Source: Coptis chinensis (lineage: Eukaryota > Streptophyta > Magnoliopsida > Ranunculales > Ranunculaceae). From it: DNA of 64,000 nt. The notes below the pieces were generated by a model that made no database searches, was not told where the DNA came from, and saw only the letters and a list, made by a program, of their open reading frames with translations. Numbering within the stretch: position 1 is the stretch's first letter; every line of letters starts with the position of its first letter. Shown piece after piece: positions 24,401-37,268 of this stretch. The position numbers were made by a program, and so were the translations under genes. The DNA lies in the NCBI GenBank assembly GCA_015680905.1, contig CM027380.1, positions 15,766,001 through 15,830,000 on the forward strand. The letters are read 5' to 3'.

Positions 24401-27400
24401 CCTGAGCGGTAATTCTCGGACAGTCATGATTGCTACAGTTTCACCCGCTGATAATCAGTATCACCACACAGTTAATACCTTGAAATATGCTGACCGAGCA
24501 AAAGAAATCAAGACACACATCCAGGTTGGAAAACCAACTTTGGTATTTTTTATTAGCGGTGGTATAGTCGAAGATATCCACGGGATTTGTATACTAGGGT
24601 AGCTCTTGATATTGTTTGTTGAATTGGGGATTAGTTTGGACATTTTTCTTTATGTTTCAAAGCGATTCTTTGTTTTGTTTTGTTTTTTCTTTTGTGTATG
24701 TCTTCTTTTATAAGTTATGAATTTTTAATTTGATTGTCTATTGGTGAAGGATAAACGTGGTTGATGTATATGCTGTTTGATTATCGTAGCTCAAACTAAA
24801 ATATTCCTTCAGTGATTGATGGAATCGTGGTTGCCATGTTCACATCCATATCCATACCTCTTTGGTTTTGACTATTCCCACAATACACTTGCAGAACACT
24901 TGTTATGAATGATTGAATGTGTTGAACGAAATAAGTGCATAAGACTACCCACTTTAGAGAGCTTGTCAATTAGGAAATTGTGATTTTTCCTTGTTGTATG
25001 CTGTTTACTGGAGGATGTTTAGTGGCTCACTAGTCTAGCCTTGGGGGTTGTAGACAATGAGTTCTAGCAGTCCAAAAAAGAAATGCTGTTTTTTGAAACA
25101 TCAATGTCCATCCAACATAGGGATAACCGGATAAATTACTAGATAATTTTACGTCAATGACCCTTATCAACTTGTGGTCACGCTCTTAACATTTATGACA
25201 CCAGTAACATTATTTTGCAGTTGTTCACAATCTTGTCAATGTGTATACTCTACAATGGATCTTGGCTTGTTTCAGTTTTTAATTGTAGATCTTGTATTTC
25301 TCTCTGAGAGTAGTCGTATCCTACTTATGCATTGCTTGTGAAGTTCATTTTGTTACCTCTGAGATCTTTTTGCAACGCTAATTTCAGAAAAACATTGGCA
25401 CTGTTGATACACATGTTGAAGATTACCAACGGATGATTGACAGTCTTCAGGTAAGCGTTTCAAAGATGATTTCTGTGCCTTAGTATATTGTAAAGTATTC
25501 CATTGTGTCATAATGCATATTATTGTGCAGATCGAGGTTCATCGTTTAAGAAAAGAACTGGCAGACAAGGAAACACAATTGAGTGTAAAATCTGCTGAGA
25601 AACCTGTGGACGATGAGCTTTCTTGGTTGAATGTCTTAAGCCAAGAAACCAGTGAAAATGTTCAGGAAAGAATTAACCTACAGAGAGCTATGTTTGAACT
25701 TGAGGAAACAAATGTTCGTAACCGCATTGAACTTCAACATCTTGATGATGCCATTGCAAAAGAACAGGTTATTCATTTCATATTTTCATGTGGTTTTAGT
25801 GATCTTGTACAATTGGAATTATTGCTATTCTAGTACATATATGGATGTATATATATAAATATATAAGAGGAAAGTCTGTAATGTTCTGTATTTGTGGATT
25901 TGAGTTCTCAATTTGGTTCTAGTTTAGGACCTTAAGTCCTCAATCAAGCTGCAAAAAAACAAAAAAAGTTAACCCAGGGTAGCTAGGTTTTGAGAAATAT
26001 TTTCTTTATTCCTCGTTATCCCAGTCTGCTCTTGGATTAGTTCTGTCCCGGTGTGAACGATACGGGGCAAAATGAATATGATCTAATTAAAGTATCTGGT
26101 TATACATGATGTGTTTACCAAGTATGTTGTTTTGAAACAGGAGTACACATACACTATTGTTGATTTTACTTTTGGTTTTTTAGGCTATTGAGAAGGATGG
26201 AGTAGTTGTACAAGCTTTAAGGTCTAGAAGGCAAGACATACTCGACAACATTCGTGACAATGACGAGAGTGCGGCTTGTTACCAAAAGGTGGTATTTCAT
26301 TTCGTTCTGCAGGGTGCATATGATACGCTAGGGTACCAAATTAATTGTAACTGTGTTTTGACTCAATCTCACTATGTTCTGTAGGAAATTGAGGCAAATG
26401 AGAAGCATCGGTGCCAACTTCACAGAATGATTGAGGAAGCCATTAGTAATAATGGAAACAGAACATACTTACGAATTCTTAGTCAGTACAGGTTATTGGT
26501 AAGTATAATGAAGCTAAGAGACTTGTCAATTTTTTATACCAAGCAAAAAGACCTGATGTAGAATTGGACCACCTTTATATATTAAGTTGTACTGTGCTAG
26601 CTTGCTGAGAAACTTATTGTTTTTAACTGTATGAGAAAGGCCACATGAGACTGTTTACATGTGTCCACACTTTTCCTGACCAATATTTACACTGTACTGT
26701 ATGTGTAGGGAATGGCTAATACCGAACTCCAGTTTGAAATGGCTATGAGGGATCAAGTTATTCACACCCAACGGGAATCTCAGAGAAACCTATGGAACTT
26801 GATCATGGGGTTAGGACTTGACCAGAAACAGATAATAGAAATGGCCGCCAAGCAAGGGTTAACAATAGAAGACTCCTCACCTCATCGAGGGGCACCTACG
26901 ATAAAGATGTCACATGCTCCAGGTCATGGCAACTCACCCCACTTATGGTGTTCGCCTGGCTTTAGACAGTCATACTCTTCAACATCTATCTACCAAAATC
27001 AAGGCTTTGGTTGTAGGTTGTGTTCCCAAGGCAAATGTGACTCTGCTCGTACCATTTGTAGGGAAGAACATCATAGGTCTTACTACATGCTCGCTCATGA
27101 CCATTCACCATCAGCATATATGGGGAGAAGTAGTGAGCACTGGGTGAACGGCAGGCCTGGTTTGTGTACACCTGAAAGTAGTGCTCAAGATGTTTGCCAT
27201 TCATACCCTGAGGCGAGAATTCAATCTTCACAATGGAATGAGGAACACACGTCAAATTCAGCTTTTCGTGGAGATTTTGGTCTGCAGAAGGTAAACCTGC
27301 TTATTATGTGTTCTTTGTTTCCCTGCTTTGGTGTTTTACCGTGTATCCTTGTGATAAAGTGGTGAGTTTACTTGGTGCAATAAACTTCCATTTCTAACCA

Positions 27401-27569
27401 AATAATGGATTTTGTGCAGGGTGCCTGGAGTGCAAATCGCCATCAATTGCTTCATACTCCAATGGTCAATGAATCCCATGAAGATACTAACAATCAAGGT
27501 GGAGCAACCCGAGCTTTATTTGGAAACAGATCATCCAGTTCAAACACGCGCAGATCTTATCATGTTTAA
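21499..27569 (+). CDS. KIN8B: kinesin-8 motor protein, KIN-8B type, 16 exons, 771 aa
   Basis: Exons: 21499-21546, 21621-21698, 21780-21896, 22089-22177, 22501-22645, 22751-22846, 23164-23255, 23584-23685, 23837-23983, 24374-24524, 25388-25450, 25531-25767, 26184-26288, 26385-26498, 26709-27290 and 27420-27569. All joins keep frame. The motor domain fills about residues 14-355: ATP-binding P-loop GSTGSGKT (107-114), switch I SSRSH (220-224), switch II DLAGSE (252-257), and neck start [13 protein letters not shown]. Predicted coiled coil follows to about 560, then a conserved FEMAMRDQ segment and a low-complexity tail. The start MPSISAP and the [11 protein letters not shown] block match the plant KIN-8B group. 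Kinesin-8 motors move to microtubule plus ends and regulate their length. The tail is a little shorter than in Arabidopsis. Intron 7 has a GC donor, and intron 9 contains a hAT MITE. Confidence 0.94.
24023..24333. mobile_element. hAT-type MITE in intron 9 of the kinesin gene
   Basis: The 311-bp element has inverted ends TAAGGGTGGAATTCGAGC and TAAGGGTGGAATTTGAGC. It is flanked by CATCCTTG (24015-24022) and CATCCCTG (24334-24341), an 8-bp duplication with one mismatch, which is the hAT length. The interior is dense in AGCTCG/CGAGCT palindromic words. It has no coding capacity and leaves the splice sites 40 bp away on each side untouched. Confidence 0.82.
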
Positions 27570-28499
27570 CTGAACAACACCTCCTCGGGCCACAGCCTTT
27601 CTAAGCAGCTACCCTCCTATATTTTAGCAGGAGTGATTCTTGTAGTTCCTAGTGTCCTGAATTGAAGGCCATCCTCTCCGTTGTGGTTCTCATTAATTTC
27701 TATGGCGCAAATGGATTTTGCTCGCTATGTGTTGTCAGCCATTGGATTGTCAAGCTGAGACCATGTACTTGGTTGAGATGTTTTTGCACATTTTCGAGCT
27801 TTTGAGAGCCAATTTGATCAAGATCCACGCGAGGAAAAACGTTCTCCAATTTTGTATAGTTAGCATCTTTTGTACCCCTTTCTGTGGACTTTCTTATAGA
27901 TCAGAACTTGTATATATCCGATGTGAAATATTAGTAAAATTTGAAGAGGTGCTCTTTTTGTTGTCTGTTGAGACTTGAGAAACAAACAAGACTTGGTGCC
28001 AACTGCCAAGTTTCTATTCCCTCCTGTTTCTCTTCTTTAAGGACAGCTGGTAATTGCTAGAAATCATCCTTTCTCTCCTAATTCCTTCGGGTGTTTGACT
28101 AGCTTATCTATTTATTCCGAGCATAAACAAAAATATTTTTAAAACAGCAGAACAATATGTAGACGTCCATCTGACCGAAAGTGTTAAAGGTAAACGGATA
28201 TTAACAAACTTAAATTGACAATTTGTACTTGAGTTAAATGGTACGGCAAAATGATCTAGTTTTATCAGAAGGAAAACCATATTATGTGATTTTTTATTTA
28301 TTTATTTATTTTTATTTTTTTGCATTGTTCATATTAAGTATTAACAACCCCTTAGAACTGCGCAACCTGCAGGCTGCAGCGAAGTTCAAAGTTCAAACAC
28401 AGTTCTTCAACAGACCTACCATCTCATACATGGAAAATGTTACAAGTGTATTCCTACTTATACAGATACGAAATTCCACGGGAATTGAGAGAACGTAGT
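27570..28499. other. convergent 3' region between kinesin and L-galactose dehydrogenase genes
   Basis: The 3' untranslated regions of both genes must lie here. No coding segment is recognised. Confidence 0.6.
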
Positions 28500-31400
28500 T
28501 TAGCTTTTCTGAATACCACTTGGCCATGTCTGATTCTTCACAGGCTCTAAAATAGCTTCAACGTCCCTTAGAATTCCCACATCGTTGCCGAAAATGGCAA
28601 GCTCTACAGCAGCAGCAACATTTTCCTCGACCTGTCCATTCGTTTAAAAATTGCTTATCAGTGATGACTCAATTGAGTTACGCTTTCATTTTTTTTTTTC
28701 TTTTTTGCCTGTGATTTAGTGTGGACTCTCTTACTGAACAGGGAATTGGTATTGATATGAGATAATCATCTCAAAATGCTTTCCTAAAAAAATTAAGCCA
28801 TCGGTGTATCTATAAAGCTATTATCTAGTTGTTAGCTAGATTTGCCTAATATCGGAGAGATATCTCTGGATTCAGGTTGAAAAGGAAGCCAACAAATATA
28901 GCTTGTTCCTTGTGTTAGCAAGAAGATGATCTGAATCACATTTGATTTGGGTAATCACCATGGTCTATTGGTTTAAAATCTTAGGCATCCATTGGATGCA
29001 GGATGGACCAGAGATCAATTAACTGTGACGTTGCTCATTACTGGAGCCTAATGGGGCAGTCACGAGTAACTTTTATGGTTAGTGAACTGTAATACATTGT
29101 TAGAAGATCAATCTTACGTTGAGATAAAACTCATTCCATCTGTAAAGGGAACTCAGCATGCAAGAATTTAGAGACAAAATGCTGGAAAGTTTTCTTTGTC
29201 ATGAGCATTCTTAGTCCTAATTAGAATAATCACGTCGAGATTACTAGAACGCTTATTTTGAAGTTGACCACCTATTGGTCGATCTCTTCATGTAGTATGA
29301 CATAAAGTATTGACGTGGGTGGTAAAGCGTGCACTTTTGATCTTATGGAGTTGAGCTTTTAAGGTTTCAGGAGAAATATCGATGCAATTCATTTATTTGA
29401 GAGACATGCAACAGCGAACACAAAAATGAGGTGCTACAGAGAGCTAAATAAGTTAAAAGCAGCAGATAAAGATATGAGTCATATGAAAATACCAGCAAAC
29501 TTAAAAGTTAAGAAATACAAGGAACAAGTACCTGTCTAACGGAGTTCATGCCCACCAAGACAGAAGATATTTCCCTATTCGACAAGCTGTACTGCATAGC
29601 TAACTTTGAAATATTTTTGCCCTTCTCTTTACAATGAGCTGCTGCATCTTTGCATGCACTCTACAATGAAAGAGAAATAAAAGGTAAGAGATATATGAAA
29701 ATTGTGTATGTGCAGAAACTAAATTTAGTCCCATGGAAGAGCATAGATTTTTCCAGTCATGTTAAGAGAGAAAAAAAAATGTTTTAAGAAGTATGGGATT
29801 CTCCAATAGCTAGACACAGCACTATTGATCTATATCTGAATCTTCAAACCATTGAGGTTTCTGGATTTTCATAAGATCACTCAAATATCAATTTCTGAAA
29901 GTAAAGAAGAGTTTACATTTACATTTCAATAGTAAATTCTTAGCCTATATTATGCAATAATCAAATATCAGCTTCAGAATAAATTATTATCTTTTAATCT
30001 CTAACGCAACATTAAACCTTACAGTCCTCCAGACAAGAATTTAAAGACAAATGATTTTTAACTTTACATGAAATTCACAAGTAGCTCATCTTAGAACTTA
30101 TTACCAAAAGAAACAGTAAAGATATTTTGTCCGTAATACGTAGACACCATGTGTAAGCTCACTGTAAATATGCCTCAACAAACTCATTGCAAGTCTTTTG
30201 TCCCTTATCTAGTTGCATGTTCCACGTAGGAAGTATGACAATATAAACCCATAATGAGTGCCTTTCTTATTATCGGTAAACCAAAGATGCACCCTATAAA
30301 AGTACGTATACAAAGATCAAGCTACCATTTTCACAAAAATGAATCCTCTTGAGACAAAACTACCAAATGGAGAATTCCTGCATTCCTCCCATATCTTTGA
30401 CATTGAGAGAACCATCCCGGAGACAAATAAAACTAGTACCCTCCTTTTCCAATTATAACATTTTATAAATGGTTAAAACTCTATGAAACTTCTGATGCTA
30501 GTTGCAGGCTTATCATTGCATTACAACATAAATTGATTGTGGGTAATAGGGTATCCACATTTTCTTCCATGAACAGTTGTGTAGTGTAGCCCCCAATCCA
30601 ATTCCATGACCAGATATAACGCAATGATACAACAAAAGAAATACCACAAACCTTGAGTTCAGGTGAAGCTGGGTGCCACTCTGGAGGGCCATTCTCTGTA
30701 AGAAGCCCCATTGCAAGAGGGGAAGCACTAATCACACCAACACCTTTACTCTTCAAATAAGGAAGCAAATCCTCCAGAGTAGTGTCATTGATACTATAAT
30801 GACAATACGACAAAATCACATCGACTGAACCAGGCGGTACTCGATCAAGCACATAAGTAAAAACTTCCAAGGGAAGTCCAGTAATACCAATATGCCTAAT
30901 CTTTCCCACTTCCTTCAACTTCTGAAGTGCAGGAATTGTTTCACTTATAATCTGTCAATATCTTCATTTCAGCTAAAAAAAACACACACACACACACACA
31001 ATTTCCACAATCACAAAAATTTGTCAATCAAAAACTTACCTGATCGAGATTTCCAAATTCAATATCATGACACTGAAGTATATCAACATAATCAAGTCTC
31101 AATCTTGCTAAACTCTCATCAATACTTTTAGTAACTCTCTCAGCACTAAAATCAAACCCATCAGCATAACGCCCACATTTAGTCGACACAATAAACTCAT
31201 TCCTCTCAACACCAAGTGCTTCAAGTGCTTTACCAAGCATAGTTTCAGATAATGTTCCACCATAATAACTAACAAAAAATTAAACAACATATTAATAATA
31301 ACAAAAATACACCTCAAAGATTAAAACTTTACTGGGACTTAAATAAATAAATAAAAACTTACGGAGACGTGTCGAAGAAATTGATACCAAGCTGAAAAGC

Positions 31401-31544
31401 TCTACGTACTGAAGCAATAGCATCTTGTTCAGAAACATGGCCGAATACATTGCCAAGTGGTGATGCACCAAAGCCTACACAACTTAGTTTTAAGCCTGTG
31501 TTGCCTAGTTCACGTAGTCTCAGTTTTCCTTCACTTTTTGCCAT
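28500..31544 (-). CDS. L-galactose dehydrogenase, 5 exons, 323 aa
   Basis: Exons on the minus strand: 31544-31363, 31268-31040, 30951-30652, 29660-29532 and 28631-28500; all joins are in frame. It is an NAD-dependent aldo-keto reductase that oxidises C1 of L-galactose to L-galactono-1,4-lactone, the penultimate step of the Smirnoff-Wheeler ascorbate pathway, in the cytosol. The aldo-keto reductase tetrad is present: Asp58 and Tyr63 in DTSPYYGG (split by intron 1), Lys91 in STKCGR and His128 in QCHDIE. Length matches the roughly 320-residue plant enzyme. Start choice: the ATG of MAKSEGKLRLRELG fits the family. The frame is also open 59 codons further up, to an ATG at 31721. The name is based on overall sequence similarity to plant L-GalDH, not only on fold. 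Confidence 0.94.
30982..31000. repeat. (AC)n microsatellite in intron 2 of L-galactose dehydrogenase
   Basis: Nine to ten uninterrupted dinucleotide units, 31 bp upstream (in transcript order) of the exon 3 acceptor. On the transcript it is a GT run next to the acceptor. Confidence 0.95.
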
Positions 31545-34500
31545 TGTGTGTTTTTTGTAAGTTTTGAGGATATGGAAAAAGATTGAACTTGTTTTTTTTT
31601 GAGGTAAACGGTTAAGGAATAGTGAAAAGTTAGTTGGCTTCGTAGTGGAGTAGGAATTTCTGTGCCACTGCCCGTACTGAAATATCACATCCTCTTCTGT
31701 GTCGGTAACATGATTTCCCAATTTCGTTTCTATACCATAAGGCTGTGTTTGTTTATGGCAATCTCTAGTTGGAAAATATTAGATTTGCCATTATTTTCCT
31801 ACTAGAGTTTTGCTAGGCTAATTTGTAGTGGGAAAATATAAGTAAATATGGGATTTGCTAGATTTGTCAATGTTTATTTACATGATTTTTTTCCCATGGC
31901 AAGTAATATGTCAACTTTTTGGAAATATATTTTTTTTGTTTCCAAACTCAATGAAGTCTAAAAAAAGCTAAAAATAAAATACAAAATAAAAAAAAATTAA
32001 AGACAATACAACTCAACATTAATAATAATAGTATGTCTTTTGAAACAACCATAAAATAAAGTCAAAATACAATAGACCTTAACAACAATTGTTATCCAAA
32101 CACATATAAACTGTCATTGTGTCTTGGATAAATTCTATTTCTATACTTTCCTATACTCGGATGACATGCTATGGCTTGATTCCAAACCTCGCTGCTAGCT
32201 ATGATCCATGTTCTTCATAACTCCATTCAAACCCCTGTTGCATAGTTACACTAGCAATATCGCGTGCTATCCATCGTAAGGTCTTCACTCGCTGAGTTAC
32301 ATGACTAACAGTCAAGTCGGTACCAAATATAAATGTGTTTTAGAGTGTAATGAAATTTACAACGTGCCTAACTAAAGCTACCCATGAGACTCCAGTAGTA
32401 CTTCACAGGTAACAACGAACATGCATGCAAATGAAGAATCCCCTTGGCTCAGTTCCAGTTGGGTACAAGGTCTTGACGGTGGTAGAACATATCATCGATA
32501 TTGTAGCTCAATCATGTTTCTGATTCCGAATCAGGTATGACTGTTTATTTCCTATGATCACCATTTTCTAATTTACCATTCACTTTTTTTATTAATTATA
32601 TCTTTCCAATAGTTATCTGATGTTACCTGTTCATCAAGTATGATAAATATACATGGTGGATTAAGTAGGCAACCTCATCTTGCTCGACCATATACTAAAT
32701 TATTTTAAGACCCAATTGAGATGCACAATTCACAAAATTAGAACTTGATTTTCAAATATGCTTCTCACACCTTATATTCAATTGTAGTTTGGATCATCTA
32801 TCAATCAATTGTGGTCAATTAATTACCATATCTATTTGGGTTTTATTTGTTCTTTGATTCAATGACTATTATTTTTATATCAATTGAATTTCCTTTCATA
32901 AATTTGGTTATCCCTGGATTGTCGGTCTTTAATATTTCTCACCGAACTCTGACTTCTCTCACTAGAATGATTTTTTTTGGGTTCACCTATCTTTCTGATT
33001 CAGTTAAGAACTTTCGAGCTCTATGAGGTTGTCCACGTCATAGGGGTATTACGAGAAAAGAGTCCTAATCTAAAAGGTTTCCTAATGTAAAACATTCACT
33101 TCAAAATTTAGAAACTTCAATCTTTAACTTTCTTAATGATGAAAATAAAATTTAGAAAGGAATAAAATCTAATAAAAAACTTTCATTATCCTCATAAATC
33201 TTTAGAGATCTTCTCTAATAGTGCAGATTCTTGAAGCTTTGTTATAACCTTAAGAGTGCTTCCAATATTTTCACACTTACTGGATTTTCACAACCAACCT
33301 CACTAGGAAAAAAGATGCTCGAATCTAAGCTATTCTATTTACCTTTCAGAGATAGATCCCATTTATTTAGTTCCATTGCATCACCTTTGGTTAGTTTGAT
33401 TAGTTCTTCCCTTTGACTTGGTTCAATATCTTTAAAGGAAGTGAACTCGAGAGAGAGTTAATACTCCGTTTCAAAAGAAAGGGGATTCTACCTATAGAGG
33501 AATAAATTGTTTTTTGATAATTAGTTATTGAGTTGTTCTTTTTTATTGATCCTGGAAAAGCCAAGATGTGTCTTGCAATTTTATTTTTTTGAAACTCAAG
33601 ATAGAGTGGTAAGTTTGCATAATAATGGATTGTCTATACTCCATAGAGATATTAGAATGTTATCTTATAGATAAAGATCTAAACACATATATTGAAGCGT
33701 GCACCTATGAGTGAACTTCTACTAACTTTCATTTTGAAGCATCTACTTAATAATATAAGTGCTAGATTTATGTAAGTGTTCAATAACCTTTAAGAAATGA
33801 CACTGTGACCATTAGCACATCTCACCCTACACATTCTGCAAGGGCTTAAGCATAAACTGAGAAAGAGAAAACCTCAAGGCATGATCCAAGCACGTATTTG
33901 CTTAGGAACCTAACCTACGAAGGGGCACATTGTTGTTCCTCTTGATAAGGGCGCGCAGGTCCAAAATGCTCTCTAGCAACCTTTCTAACAAGAACATAAA
34001 CTCCAGCCCCAAATTGTCGATCCAACACCTGATTAAAGGAATCAAGAACTTAACCGTAAATTCATTAATAAGATTACCAACTGTCTACACTTCCTACCTA
34101 TTGTTTTTTTCTTTTGCCTTCATTTTTATTTCTGCTTTTGTATCCTGCGAAGTGCAGACCTTATATGTGAGATGACAACATACTCATATAATCAACTAAG
34201 CAAAGAAGCTCATATATGGTGAAACTTAAGTACTTTTGTGACTTTCTTTCGATTTATATTGTTATATGATGTAGCATGTGTTATGTGTTACCTAGCTAGG
34301 GGGAGGGAACAAATTGTATTTGGGATAATCACTCGATTAATTAGTTCCCGATTATTTCCGATTACTAGGACTAATCACTATGCGCAAAGTGTTTGTTTGT
34401 AGGAATAACTTGAGAATCTACAAAATGAATTTGATATAAGCATGATATGTTAGCAATTAGTATTAGCCTGAAACGTTAGTCCTTGACAGCAAGGCAATAT

Positions 34501-35448
34501 CCTTTTTATATTTTTCAATTGATCTTAGATAGTAATATTACTACCTTCAATTCTCTAATTGATGAACATTTCCACTCATTTGTGGTGTTAGATTTCTTGC
34601 AGACAGGCATTCATGGATGAACATGAGAATAATGTTAGCTAAGTGAACGGTGATCATATATACGACCACTTTCTACGCACTATGAAATGGATGAAGCCTT
34701 GAATTGGCTGATGAATATGTTTCAAATTTATTCCCTCAGGTATTACATATTTACATTAAGTTATTGGGTTTTTTTTTTGCAAATCTATCCTTAGTAATTT
34801 GAACTTTGAAAATATTTAGCGATTTGGTAAGTACGAGAGTCAGAGTTCCTGAACTAATCAATAATTTGTATGGTGAAGACATTGAACTAAGTTATTAGTT
34901 GATATTGCATACTGACAGTTTAACCCTACATACATAGTTTTCCCAATAAAAAGTAGTAAGTGGATAATAATGTTTGAACTTGACGGGGATGATAATAACC
35001 ATTTAGGTTTATAATTTGGGCAACATAATTAAGACATCTGTTTTTTTGTTTCTTGAAAAACCTCAAGAGCTCGCAGCATTTAGAGTTTAAAACAGAACGG
35101 TATTGTCGGCTTCATTGTTGCAAAGCCAATGCTCTTCAAGACATTGAAGGAACTTATCAGTCAAAAGCTTCTAATTGAAGGGATACTTTGTTTATATCGG
35201 TCCCATTGGTCCCATTGAGTTGCCTGTAGTTTACAGGTACTATAACATGTGTATAACATGTGTAGTACCAATAATACATAGTATTAGTGTAAAAGTTTGT
35301 AGTGGTGAAATAATTTCCGAGTTACATCATTTATTGTGTATGGTCAGTGTCTGAATTTAAGTTTGTATATTTATTATTATTAGTAGTAGTAGTAGTATAG
35401 CTGTTATAGTGTTATTGTTATTCTTATTATTGCACTTCCTTTTTTCAG
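31545..35448. other. intergenic, no gene seen
   Basis: The first 200 bases are the L-galactose dehydrogenase leader and promoter. About 3.7 kb of AT-rich sequence follows with no recognisable coding segment. GGCTGTGTTTGTTTA near 31740 and an inverted, looser match near 32100 may be ends of an old MITE. Confidence 0.45.
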
Positions 35449-35541
35449 GGATTTATGTACCCCGTAAGATCACACTTTCTAGAAGATGTTCTAGAAATGA
35501 CGGGATACAAATTGACTTCATTTAATCAGATTGATGATTTC
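35449..35541 (+). pseudogene. single-exon fragment of a DExH-box RNA helicase gene
   Basis: Directly after a good 3' splice site (TTTTTTCAG) a frame reads [20 protein letters not shown] and then [11 protein letters not shown]. This block is characteristic of the plant DExH3/DExH5 helicase group, between helicase motifs III and IV. After DDF the similarity ends, and the frame closes about 25 codons later. No other helicase exon is recognised on either side, so this is a stranded exon, not a gene. Confidence 0.65.
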
Positions 35542-36297
35542 GTCTCTGTAAAGAAAGAAGAAAAAAGTCAGCTATGTTTCGCGAGAGGGGTTTTGGTATT
35601 TTTCAGAGAGAGAGACTTAACTACTTGAGAGAGTATGAGCTTGCCAAAGATTAAATTTGTCATATGGTATTTTACTACTGAAGATGTATTTTATAGAGCG
35701 AATAAGATTTTGGCTCTATGTTCAAGCTCACTGTTTCGTTGTTTGTAATAGTCTCCATCATCTGCGAGAGCTGATTATAGTAACCTCATAAAGCTTCTCT
35801 TGAACGGTACTGATGTACTTGCTGTACTGCTTTCTCTCTTTAACTACTTACATTGTATGCTTTTGTTTGTGGGATTTTTTTATAAACTTTTTCGGCAATG
35901 AAGATCTTTGGATCCTGCGAATTGAGTAATATGTATGTAGATATTGCATGCACTGAGAAATTAAGCTTTTGGTTTAGGACTGCCAAGGCAAGGCATAGTT
36001 GTGATGCTTCAAAAGTATTGGTGTTGGATAACAATGCTATTTTTTGTCTTCTGATATCTATTTAAATCATGTGATTAGAATGTTTTTCCTTTTTCATACT
36101 CCTTCAAGTAATTTAATCATCTATATTTAAGTCATCTGATTGGAATTCTATCATTTTCCTTGCTCCTTACGATAATTTTAATCACATTAATATTGTTGTC
36201 TCAAGCTTGGTCTGTCCTATCAGCTCTCTTTGTCCCGGCCTTTTGCCAACAGTAGCAGCTCTTTATGGTATTGCTCTCTTGGACTTTTATTAAATGA
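35542..36297. other. intergenic, no gene seen
   Basis: AT-rich sequence between the helicase fragment and the LINE. No convincing continuation of the helicase gene. Confidence 0.4.
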
Positions 36298-36315
36298 AAT
36301 GAAGAAAGAATACCT

Positions 36316-36642
36316 ATGTTCACAGACCGTCTTACAGAGAATATGGCTAGAACATCTTATGCAAGACTATGCATAGAGATTAACTCAACATGCCCATATC
36401 CAACAAATATACCAGTAGTGTTAGATCAACGACGAGTATACAAAGTGGCCTTCAAATATAACTGGAAGCCACCGTGTTGCAGTACTTGCAATGTTTTTGG
36501 GCATACCAACCAAACATGCCCAAAGGAACCTAAGGTAGAGAAGGAGGTTAAAAAAGTTTGGCTGAAAAGAGAAACTAAAACTGAAGAGGTGAATGTCGTT
36601 ATTATTGAAAAGAAGGTCTACGAAAGAGGTTCTGAAAAATAG
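36316..36642 (+). pseudogene. LINE ORF1 fragment with CCHC zinc knuckle
   Basis: The 108-codon frame reads Y-A-R-L-C-I-E-I-N, then P-C-C-S-T-C-N-V-F-G-H-T-N-Q-T-C. This is a C-x2-C-x4-H-x4-C knuckle following the DUF4283-type nucleic-acid-binding block of plant LINE ORF1 proteins, which chaperone the element RNA. It starts in mid-protein because the element is 5'-truncated. It is followed by a decayed, stop-ridden continuation to about 37050. Confidence 0.75.
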
Positions 36643-37053
36643 CACAAACCCAGGAACAGGAAGTGCAAGAAGTGCACTCTGTTGATGATGGAAAAGGGTG
36701 GGAATCTCCAACAAAAAAACATACATGCAGAGCGAGAAACACAACTAATGAGCTGAAATTAGAAGGCAATGAGATGACTGACTGATTCTCGAGGGCTTTT
36801 GCAAACAACAAGGACTTACACAAAGGAGTTGTAGACAGATCAGAAGACATGAGGCCAAGGGTTCTATTGCAACACGGGGAAAACACAGTTAAGCATTTGA
36901 GTATAGCAGCAGCACAGCATGAAGAGGGTATAGAAACAAAGAAAGTCACACCACACTCAGTGCATCAAGGAATTTCATCAAATAGTGACAAGGTTAGTAG
37001 CAGCAGAAAAGAAGGGCCTAATATCACCCCCTAGACATCCCCCACCTGCTTAA

Positions 37054-37268
37054 ATGATCAAGGTTGATTGCTGGAATATAATATGAGGGAACTTAACAAA
37101 GCATGTAAGCAAGTGGAAGTTAACGAAATGCTTAGGAAGCATGACATCAGTATAATGGGCATGGTAGAGAAACGAGGCAAGCAGGAAAAGAGAGAGACAG
37201 TGATTACAAAAACCTTCAATCTAAGGAATGGCAGAAAGTTTGATAATAAAAAATCTTACGCACATTAG
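37054..37268 (+). pseudogene. LINE ORF2 endonuclease, N-terminal stub
   Basis: The frame starts M-I-K-V-D-C-W-N-I and, after a one-base shift, continues R-E-L-N-K-A-C-K-Q-V-E-V. This is the W-N-(I/C)-R-G-L-N-x-x-x-K start of plant LINE endonucleases. It closes after about 65 codons. The catalytic residues further along are absent. Confidence 0.7.

Noticed and set aside
31739-32106. possible MITE with GGCTGTGTTTGTTTA at one end
   Set aside because: The facing repeat matches over only about 8-10 bases and no duplication pair is convincing.
36200-36290. short frame C-P-G-L-L-P-T-V-A-A-L before the LINE, as a further helicase exon
   Set aside because: The resemblance is too short and has no splice context.
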